From Rhodopirellula sp. (GTDB lineage: Bacteria; Planctomycetota; Planctomycetia; Pirellulales; Pirellulaceae), in contig PAUV01000010.1 in the NCBI GenBank assembly GCA_002712845.1, forward strand, positions 1 through 6,252: a stretch of DNA of 6,252 nt. Reading direction: 5' to 3'. Positions 1 through 5,725 of this stretch are shown here, one piece after another. The stretch's first letter is position 1. The number at the start of each line of letters is the position of its first letter. Under the pieces are notes generated by a model. The model did not search any database. It had not been told where the DNA came from and was given only the letters and a program-made list of their open reading frames with translations. The position numbers and the translations under genes were made by a program.

Positions 1-567
1 TTTGCCTGCCGGGGTGGAGAGATTGTTGACAGTACTCCTCAGTTCTTCGCGGCCAATCCAGGCACAATCATGAACGATGTCTCCGGCCCTTTAGGAAAGG
101 GCACGCGTGTTTTACGTGAAGAGGAAGACCTTGCTTTCGAACTTGTGAATTCTCTCAGTGATTCGCAGAGTAAACGTGCCGTCATTAGCCCAAAAGCTCT
201 CAAGGAAATTCGTTTTGCTGGCGAAGCTCAGGCGGTCGTTGGTGAGCCAGAAGGCATCCCCCAGTCAGGGCTTAACGGGAAGCAAAAGGCTAATCTGGAA
301 AAGCTGGTTGCGATCTACGTGAATGCGGTCACCGAAGACGTTGCAAAACAACGTCGCGAATTGATTGCGGAAGACGGCTGGGAAAATGTGCACTTTGCCT
401 GGGCTGGAGCCACTGAGCCAGGGATTGGTCACTACTATCGAATTCGCGGTCGACGGTTCCTCATCGAGTTTGCAAATACCCAGGCTGACGCTGCAGGGAA
501 TCCTGCCAACCATATCCACTGTGTGTGGCGAGACCTGAGTGGTGACTTTGATCTGCCGAATAAATAG
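1..567 (+). CDS. DUF3500 family protein, C-terminal part (5' end outside window)
   Basis: The frame is open from base 1 to the TAG at 565-567, giving 188 visible residues. The ATG at 70 is internal, because the codons before it read in frame as a family-like segment, TPQFFAANPG (visible residues 12-21), which in DUF3500 proteins precedes the 'GP..G.RVL..EEDLA..L..SL' stretch seen here. Further family-like motifs follow: HFAWAG (131-136), HYYRIRG (144-150), LIEFANTQ (154-161) and NHIHCVWRD (170-178), with a normal ending soon after, so the C-terminus is complete. DUF3500 proteins are commonly 300-400 residues, so roughly the first half is missing. The biochemical function is unknown. The conserved His, Trp, Arg and Asp near the end could form an active or metal site, but that is inference. 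Any signal peptide would lie upstream of the window. No clear terminator follows. Confidence 0.85.
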   Translation, partial: FACRGGEIVDSTPQFFAANPGTIMNDVSGPLGKGTRVLREEEDLAFELVNSLSDSQSKRAVISPKALKEIRFAGEAQAVVGEPEGIPQSGLNGKQKANLEKLVAIYVNAVTEDVAKQRRELIAEDGWENVHFAWAGATEPGIGHYYRIRGRRFLIEFANTQADAAGNPANHIHCVWRDLSGDFDLPNK

Positions 568-846
568 GTGATCGAGAATCATCCCCGTCCCTCGCGAAAA
601 ATACCTCAGTAAGGCATTGAAAGTCATACCCATTTGTGAGCCGGCCTGGGGCAACGCTTTGAGTTTCTGGATTGAAGGCTGAAAAGCCTTGCCTGAAACC
701 AAATGCTCAAAAGGTGCTGACTGGGGACATGGGGTCGGCTAATTGGGTGATCTCTGGTACCACGCTGGATTCTTGCAGTCGTGTGGGGTGGGTCTTGTCT
801 GCAGGAATCTGACCAGATTATCCGTAGGTGTCAGTTGGATTACGCG

Positions 847-947
847 GCTCGGAGTGCATCGAGCTAAGTCCGCACAGAGTGCACCGAGCACGTGAAGTGC
901 TGGGATATTAAGTTCCTAATGCCGGGGATCAGGGCCTTTGCGGACTT
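847..947 (+). repeat. Inverted-repeat cluster, possible structured leader
   Basis: AAGTCCGCA (866-874) and TGCGGACTT (939-947) are perfect reverse complements separated by 64 bases. Inside them AGCAC (887-891) can pair with GTGCT (897-901) around a 5-base loop, and ATTA (907-910) with TAAT (917-920). Just before, GCTCG (847-851) can pair with CGAGC (860-864). The near-identical 13-mers GAGTGCATCGAGC (852-864) and GAGTGCACCGAGC (877-889) overlap these stems. The block ends 49 bases before the ATG of the 137-residue gene, so it would lie in its 5' leader if transcribed from further upstream. It matches no riboswitch class I know; a chance origin is quite possible. Confidence 0.35.
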
Positions 948-982
948 GTAAGATACTGCGTGCAGAAGAAGGTTCGGAACGT

Positions 983-989
983 GGAAAGG
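983..989 (+). promoter_or_regulatory. Shine-Dalgarno-like site for the 137-residue gene
   Basis: GGAAAGG lies 7 bases before the ATG at 997. An in-frame TGA at 991-993 leaves almost no room for a longer N-terminus, so the site and the stop together fix the start at 997. Confidence 0.6.
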
Positions 990-996
990 TTGACTG

Positions 997-1410
997 ATGT
1001 TGGCATTCATTAAACATCTCCGTAAGCGGTGGGAAGATTGGTGCGGCGATCATGAGATGGAAACGACGATTCGTAAACATCTGACTCAGAATGGATTTTT
1101 TGGCGGAACGGCTCGGTTGCGGAACGTGCGGCTCGTCGCGGTGCAACGTCCCGGCTGGCTGCAGGTGTTCCGATTTGACGCGACGGTGCGGGTCAGGCCA
1201 GATAATGAGGAAGATGATGGAGTCGCTCCCGAGGCCGAATACCGAGAGGTTTTTGGGCTAGTGAAGGACGATATCCGCCATAAGGTGAATACGGTGCGGT
1301 TCTTTGAGGAAGAAGGCGAGCGGATTGAATTGTTTGCTCGATGGAGTGATGGGCTGATCTGTTTACGTGGTGCCCATGGACTCGCAAGCCACGAGCTTTC
1401 TGCTCGGTGA
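997..1410 (+). CDS. Conserved-type hypothetical protein, 137 residues
   Basis: No known function. The start is well supported: a GGAAAGG site lies 7 bases upstream and an in-frame stop sits two codons before the ATG. The protein has no signal peptide and no membrane segment, and is probably cytoplasmic. It opens with a basic, aromatic helix-like segment (residues 5-20, ending in WEDWCGDHE), then a 'TIRKHLTQNGFF..TARLRNVRLVAVQRPGW' block (24-54) and alternating hydrophobic residues suggesting beta strands (55-67). An acidic linker follows (68-82, rich in E and D), then a second block with EVFGLVKDDIRHKVNTVRFFEE (84-105) and a tail with LFARWSDGLICLRGAHGL (112-129). I recall similar small proteins in Pirellulales genomes, but this is memory of a pattern, not a search result. 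The single Cys at 16 and His at 19 do not make a recognisable metal site. Nothing in its neighbours gives it a clear role. Confidence 0.75.
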   Translation: MLAFIKHLRKRWEDWCGDHEMETTIRKHLTQNGFFGGTARLRNVRLVAVQRPGWLQVFRFDATVRVRPDNEEDDGVAPEAEYREVFGLVKDDIRHKVNTVRFFEEEGERIELFARWSDGLICLRGAHGLASHELSAR

Positions 1411-1654
1411 ACTCTGTATGCAGGAAGTCCTCGGTACTCATGTCATCTGGGCGCGGTAAGATCAGGGCCGTCAATTTTGCGGGCGTCCGCATTGCGGGGC
1501 CAAAATTGCTTCCGTTCGATCCAACGACCGATTCGAGCGTAGAAAACTTGAACATTCCCAACAGCACTGCGGGGCTCTCTGAAAGATCAGTTCTTTCTAG
1601 GTAACGGAAGCTCAGTCTGTCGGTGTCATCACTGCCAATAGTAAAGATAATCGA

Positions 1655-4600
1655 ATGCGTAACGTCTCGATCGCTCACCAGCTAACTGTCCTGATACTCG
1701 CCGCCTTCAGCCCGACGACGGTTGTCTGGGGGCAAGATGCGAATGACGCGTCCACTGCAGAGGGTGGAAACGAATCAACACTGTTGGCGAAAACCCGCCA
1801 GTTGACGTTTGAGGGAAGGCGTGCGGGGGAGGGTTACTTTAGCGCTGACGGCTCGAGGATGGTTTTTCAGAGTGAGCGTGATGCGGCGAATCCTTTTTAT
1901 CAAATCTATGTCACGGACCTCGAGACTGGCGACATCGAAAAGGTTTCGCAAGGTCATGGAAAGACGACATGTGCATGGATTCATCCAACCGGCAAGCGAG
2001 TTCTTTTTGCGAGTACTCAGGATGATCCTGAAGCAAGCAACAAGCAGAAGGTTGAGATCGAATTGCGCGAAAGCGGAAAGCAGCGGCGGTACGCTTGGGA
2101 TTATGACAATCAGTATGAACTCTACGCAAAAGAACTGTCTGATGGGAGGTATCAGCGTCTGACCAATGCAAAGGGATATGACGCGGAGGGAAGTTACAGC
2201 CCTGATGGAACCTTGATTGCGTTTGCATCGAACAGAAATGCTTTCACACGCAAGTTGTCTGAACGCGACCAGGAACTGTTCAAAATCGATCCAGCGTCAA
2301 TGATCGATATTTTTATCATGAACGCAGACGGTTCCAACGTTCGCCAGCTGACTGATGTGGTTGGCTACGATGGTGGCCCTTTCTTCTCACCTGATGGTAA
2401 GCGGATCTGTTGGCGTCGCTTTGCCGAAAATGGGGCTACTGCCGAAGTCTACTCAATGGACATCAACGGCGGGGATGTCAAGCGTCTGACCAACATCGGC
2501 GCTATGAGTTGGGCTCCCTATTACCACCCGAGTGGTGACTATTTGATTTTCACAACGAACAAGCATGGTTTTGGGAACTTTGAACTCTACCTAGTTCGCG
2601 CCGACGGTAGGGAAGAGCCTGTTCGTGTGACCGACACAGACGGGTTCGATGGGTTGCCAGTGTTCTTGCCGGATGGCAAGCGACTTTCGTGGACATCAAC
2701 AAGAACCGCAGCCAAGCAGTCGCAGATCTTCATGGCCGACTGGGACGACGCTGCCGCTCGCCAATTGCTTAAGCTAGATGCAAATACAGCAGACGAAGAC
2801 AAGTCGGCGGCGTTAGCTGCGGCGGAGTCATCTGATCCAGGCTTTTTGCCGACAGATTCCATGCGGCATGTCGATTTCCTCGCACGGCCAGATTTGGGAG
2901 GACGCTTGACCGGTACTGCCGGTGAGAGGCGAGCAACTGCTTATGTGGCTGCCTACCTGGAAAGTCTCGGGTTTGAACCTGCCGGTGAGAATGGCACTTT
3001 CTTTCATTCGTTTGACTTTCCTGCTGGCTCGACTTTGACCGACGCAAATCAGATGACTGTTTCTGGCAAGAAACTTGAGCTCAACAAGGATTGGCAGCCA
3101 CTGGCTTTTTCAAAAGAGGGTGAGACGGCAGAGACGGGGATTGTCTTCGCAGGCTATGGGATGCAAATTCCTGCGAGCGAAGGGACTTCAGAATATGACA
3201 GCTATGTGCATCTTGCTGTCGGTGGTCAGTGGGTCATGGTTTTGCGTGATATGCCACAGGATATCACTGCCGAGCAACGCCAAAAAATGGCAAGGTACAG
3301 TTCGCCACGCAGGAAGGCATCGATAGCACGTGACTTAGGCGCCAAAGGAATCATTTTTGTGACGGGCCCCACGAGCAAAGTCAAGAATCAATTGATTCGG
3401 TTTGATCAGGCAGCCTCTCAGGCCAGTGTCAGCATCAGTGCTGTTTCCCTTACGAATGCCGTAGCTGAGGAGATTTTTCGGGCTGCAGATCAGGACTTGG
3501 CGAAGAGCCAAAAGCAACTCGATGATGGTTCGTTGCACCTCGGGTTTCCTCTGCAAAATGCCAGGGCATCTGCAACTGTTGGAATTGAACGCAAGCGTGG
3601 TGAAGGCCGCAATGTTGTTGCTCGGATGAATGCAGGCGAGCAGCCGAACAACGATACACCTGTGCTAATCGTGGGGGCTCACATCGATCACCTTGGGACC
3701 GGAGGTGGGGGTGGTAGTCTTGCTAAGGATGATGAGCGTGGGCAGGTGCACGTGGGTGCGGATGATAACGCCAGTGGTGTCGCAGCCATGTTGGAAATCG
3801 CTCAGTATCTTGCTGCCGAGAAAAAAGCAGGAAGGTTGAAATCAAAACGTGACCTACTGGTAGCGGCTTGGAGCGGTGAGGAACTGGGACTGTTCGGATC
3901 TCAGGCGTTTGCGGATGACTTCTACAAGCTTTATCCCGACGCACCACAGCCACCAGAGACGGATGAAAAGTCCGTTGATGCGGTCGCTCATGCTCACGGG
4001 ACTACCACGGATGCTACTCCGTTGACGGCAGCAATCGCAGCCTACATGAACCTCGACATGGTCGGTCGTCTACGGGAAAAATTGGTGATTCAGGGAATCG
4101 GTTCCTCGCCAGGCTTCGCAAGTGAAGTTCAACGAAGGAACCTTCCTGTTGGTCTTGAGTTGACGCTCGACAAGACGAGTACCCGCTTGCCAACTGATGC
4201 TTCTGCCTTCGTGGCTCGTGACGTTCCGATTCTGTCGGCCTTCACTGGTGCTCATGAGGATTACCACACTCCTCGAGATACCCCGGACAAGTTGAACTAT
4301 GAGGGGGTTGCTGACATCGCGCGATTATTCGCGTTGATTGGACGCGGTTTCTTAACGAGCTCGAAAGCTCCAGATTTCAAATTGGAAGAAGGCGAGGCCC
4401 AGAAGGACGCCCCCCGAGCGAGGCTCACGGCTTACTTGGGGACCATTCCTGATTACGTAGCAGGCGATGTCAAAGGGCTCAAGCTGAGCGGCGTGGCTGC
4501 CGACGGACCAGCCGCGAAAGCCGGCGTGAGAGGCGGAGACATCATTGTGCAACTTGCTGGACGCAAGATCGAAGATATCTATGACTATACGTATGCAATT

Positions 4601-4693
4601 GAGGCGTTGAAAATTGGTGAAGAGGTTCAGGTTGTCGTTCAACGCGGAGCTAAGACCGTGACGATGAAAGTAACGCCATCGTCAAGAGATTAA
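1655..4693 (+). CDS. Exported M28 family zinc peptidase with PD40 propeller, PA-like insert and PDZ domain
   Basis: A predicted exported metallo-exopeptidase of 1012 residues. Residues 1-26 look like a signal peptide (hydrophobic core 10-25, likely cut near VWG|QD). Six PD40/TolB-like motifs follow, at about 61, 108, 181, 243, 290 and 337 (for example YSPDGTLIAFASN), consistent with a six-bladed propeller. The M28 domain begins at about 402 (HVDFLARPDLGGRLTGTAGE), is interrupted by a PA-like domain (about 490-610), and resumes at about 650-897. The expected zinc ligands are visible: H676 (GAHIDH), D704 (GADDNASG), E743 with catalytic base E742 (SGEELG), D801 (NLDMVGR) and H871 (YHTPRDT). By motif, the enzyme should therefore be active, probably removing N-terminal residues from peptides. 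A PDZ domain fills 923-1012. The spacing E743 to D801 is about 29 residues longer than in Streptomyces griseus aminopeptidase; the extra loop is at about 765-798. ATG 1655 is the first usable start after an in-frame stop at 1598, but no clear Shine-Dalgarno site precedes it. The peptide substrates are unknown. Confidence 0.93.
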   Translation: MRNVSIAHQLTVLILAAFSPTTVVWGQDANDASTAEGGNESTLLAKTRQLTFEGRRAGEGYFSADGSRMVFQSERDAANPFYQIYVTDLETGDIEKVSQGHGKTTCAWIHPTGKRVLFASTQDDPEASNKQKVEIELRESGKQRRYAWDYDNQYELYAKELSDGRYQRLTNAKGYDAEGSYSPDGTLIAFASNRNAFTRKLSERDQELFKIDPASMIDIFIMNADGSNVRQLTDVVGYDGGPFFSPDGKRICWRRFAENGATAEVYSMDINGGDVKRLTNIGAMSWAPYYHPSGDYLIFTTNKHGFGNFELYLVRADGREEPVRVTDTDGFDGLPVFLPDGKRLSWTSTRTAAKQSQIFMADWDDAAARQLLKLDANTADEDKSAALAAAESSDPGFLPTDSMRHVDFLARPDLGGRLTGTAGERRATAYVAAYLESLGFEPAGENGTFFHSFDFPAGSTLTDANQMTVSGKKLELNKDWQPLAFSKEGETAETGIVFAGYGMQIPASEGTSEYDSYVHLAVGGQWVMVLRDMPQDITAEQRQKMARYSSPRRKASIARDLGAKGIIFVTGPTSKVKNQLIRFDQAASQASVSISAVSLTNAVAEEIFRAADQDLAKSQKQLDDGSLHLGFPLQNARASATVGIERKRGEGRNVVARMNAGEQPNNDTPVLIVGAHIDHLGTGGGGGSLAKDDERGQVHVGADDNASGVAAMLEIAQYLAAEKKAGRLKSKRDLLVAAWSGEELGLFGSQAFADDFYKLYPDAPQPPETDEKSVDAVAHAHGTTTDATPLTAAIAAYMNLDMVGRLREKLVIQGIGSSPGFASEVQRRNLPVGLELTLDKTSTRLPTDASAFVARDVPILSAFTGAHEDYHTPRDTPDKLNYEGVADIARLFALIGRGFLTSSKAPDFKLEEGEAQKDAPRARLTAYLGTIPDYVAGDVKGLKLSGVAADGPAAKAGVRGGDIIVQLAGRKIEDIYDYTYAIEALKIGEEVQVVVQRGAKTVTMKVTPSSRD

Positions 4694-4809
4694 GAGTTCC
4701 TGTTGGGGTGATTTCGAGAAACAGTGCCAAGATTTGTAAAATTTGACGAATCAACTGGCTGCGTTAACAGGCGATTCTGTGTTCTTAATGCCACAACGGC
4801 CCGGTAATT

Positions 4810-4833
4810 GCTGGTCTCTTAAAGAGGCCGAGC
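4810..4833 (+). repeat. Hairpin after the M28 gene
   Basis: GGTCTC (4813-4818) pairs with GAGGCC (4824-4829), one pair being G-T, around a TTAAA loop. GCT (4810-4812) and AGC (4831-4833) extend the stem across a single bulged G. It lies 117 bases after the M28 stop and has no T tract, so it is not a standard intrinsic terminator. It could slow or end transcription, or act in the leader of the next gene. Confidence 0.35.
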
Positions 4834-4847
4834 CCACTGTCATTGTT

Positions 4848-4862
4848 GTGACTTAGCGTCAC
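4848..4862 (+). repeat. Small palindrome GTGAC-5-GTCAC upstream of the YugP-type gene
   Basis: GTGAC (4848-4852) and GTCAC (4858-4862) form a perfect 5-base inverted repeat around TTAGC, ending 27 bases before the ATG at 4890. The spacing would suit a dimeric regulator site, but five bases per arm is short and chance is a fair explanation. Confidence 0.25.
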
Positions 4863-4879
4863 TTCTCAACGTTTTATTC

Positions 4880-4885
4880 AGGTGA
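4880..4885 (+). promoter_or_regulatory. Shine-Dalgarno-like site for the YugP-type gene
   Basis: AGGTGA lies 4 bases before the ATG at 4890. The spacing is short but usable, and it supports that start, as does the immediate hydrophobic N-terminus typical of the family. Confidence 0.5.
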
Positions 4886-4889
4886 CTAC

Positions 4890-5570
4890 ATGTTCTTCTT
4901 TGATCCGGTTTATTTTCTGTTTGTCATGCCACCGCTTCTGTTGGGGTTTTACGCCCAGTGGAAAGTGAAGTCTTCCTTTGAGGAAATGAGTAAGGTGCCG
5001 GCGAGAATGAGCGGTGCTCAGGCTGCTCGTCGGATGCTGGACAATGCCGGTCTGTCCGACGTGGAGATAGAGCAAGTTGGTGGGAAGTTGAGTGACCATT
5101 ACGACCCTAGGCACAAAGTTCTTAGGCTAAGCTCGGATGTCTACAACGGTCAGTCGATGGCCGCTGTCGGAGTTGCCTGCCATGAAGCTGGGCATGCGTT
5201 TCAAGATGCCAAAGGCTATGCCCCGCTGGCTATCCGGAATTTGGCTGTGCCGGCCGCTAACTTTGGGTCGCGTGCTGGAGTACTTCTGTTGGTCGTGGGC
5301 TTGATATTCAGTTTCCCCCCGCTCGCAATCATCGGTTTGTTGCTCTTTGCCTGTGTGGTCTTCTTCCAGGTTGTCAATCTACCGGTGGAATTCAATGCCA
5401 GTAGTCGTGCTCGCGAGGAACTTGTCTCGCAAGGAATCATCGCCGGAAACGAAGAAAAGTATGTTGCAAAAGTCTTGAACGCTGCGGCCTTGACCTACGT
5501 TGCTGGCACGTTGCAGTCCATCATGACCTTGCTTTATTACGGAATGCGCGTATTCGGCAATCAAAGGTAG
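4890..5570 (+). CDS. YugP-type membrane zinc metallopeptidase (PF04298 family)
   Basis: A 226-residue integral membrane protein, the usual length for this family. It opens with a membrane helix (about 7-22) and the family-like phrase 'MFFFDPVYFLFVMPPLLLGFYAQ'-type start. A cytoplasmic or membrane-edge region carries SGAQAARRML (41-50) and the segment LSDHYDPRHKVLRLS (67-81). The zinc site is HEAGH at 98-102 (H98, E99, H102); E167 in NLPVEFNASSRA is the probable third ligand, as in other gluzincin-like enzymes. Two further hydrophobic helices lie at about 128-142 and 144-165, and a last one at about 196-218. Such proteins are predicted proteases; substrates are largely unknown. It follows the M28 gene by 196 bases in the same direction, so it may have its own promoter, and it converges on nadC. 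Family assignment is firm; the physiological role is not known. Confidence 0.93.
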   Translation: MFFFDPVYFLFVMPPLLLGFYAQWKVKSSFEEMSKVPARMSGAQAARRMLDNAGLSDVEIEQVGGKLSDHYDPRHKVLRLSSDVYNGQSMAAVGVACHEAGHAFQDAKGYAPLAIRNLAVPAANFGSRAGVLLLVVGLIFSFPPLAIIGLLLFACVVFFQVVNLPVEFNASSRAREELVSQGIIAGNEEKYVAKVLNAAALTYVAGTLQSIMTLLYYGMRVFGNQR

Positions 5571-5599
5571 CGCTCACCATTAGCTTGGCACTGGGCGTC

Positions 5600-5637
5600 G
5601 TTTGGCTACGGAAAAGTTTGACTACGGAAAAGTTTGG
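5600..5637 (+). repeat. 16-base tandem repeat, about 2.4 copies
   Basis: GTTTGGCTACGGAAAA (5600-5615) is followed directly by GTTTGACTACGGAAAA (5616-5631), differing at one base, and then by GTTTGG (5632-5637). It sits in the gap between the convergent YugP-type and nadC genes, 29 bases after the YugP stop. A short slippage duplication is the simplest explanation; a regulatory role is not shown. Confidence 0.8.
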
Positions 5638-5654
5638 TTGCTGAACGTGAATCT

Positions 5655-5669
5655 AAGTGCTGGGCACTT
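5655..5669. terminator. Hairpin between convergent genes, weak terminator candidate
   Basis: AAGTGC (5655-5660) and GCACTT (5664-5669) are perfect complements around TGG. The stem lies between two converging genes, where a bidirectional terminator would be expected. Neither side has a real T tract, so the call is weak and rests mainly on position. Confidence 0.25.
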
Positions 5670-5725
5670 GTTATCCGAATGCCATTTTGGCGGGATCTTC
5701 GGTCAACTTGTGCACGCACTGTTGA

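Larger units (their letters stand above)
568..996. other. Intergenic region without a supported gene
   Basis: These 429 bases lie between the DUF3500 stop and the next start. No frame looks like a real gene. A minus-strand frame at 265-702 runs antisense into the DUF3500 coding region and is best read as a shadow, although its part at about 590-720 looks repeat-like. The stretch contains a perfect 6-base stem with a GAAA loop at 675-690 (aaggct / agcctt) that lacks a following T tract. It also contains a 13-base direct repeat with one mismatch (852-864 and 877-889) and a 9-base inverted repeat (866-874 and 939-947). I see no convincing promoter boxes. Confidence 0.6.

Noticed and set aside
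675..690. Perfect 6-base hairpin with GAAA loop as a terminator for the DUF3500 gene
   Set aside because: It lies over 100 bases after the stop, has a short stem and no T tract.
265..702. 145-codon minus-strand frame
   Set aside because: Most of it is antisense to the DUF3500 coding region, which has clear family motifs; only the part beyond 585 is kept as a repeat lead.
1407..1604. 65-codon plus-strand frame overlapping the end of the 137-residue gene (GTG start)
   Set aside because: The GTGA overlap resembles translational coupling, but there is no ribosome site and no recognisable protein feature, and the minus strand is also open here.
4743..4769. TTGACG and TTAACA as promoter boxes for the YugP-type gene
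   Set aside because: The spacing is 15 bases and the second box is a poor match; planctomycete promoters are not well enough defined to support the call.
5600..5637. Tandem repeat as a CRISPR array
   Set aside because: The units are directly adjacent with no spacers and only about 2.4 copies.
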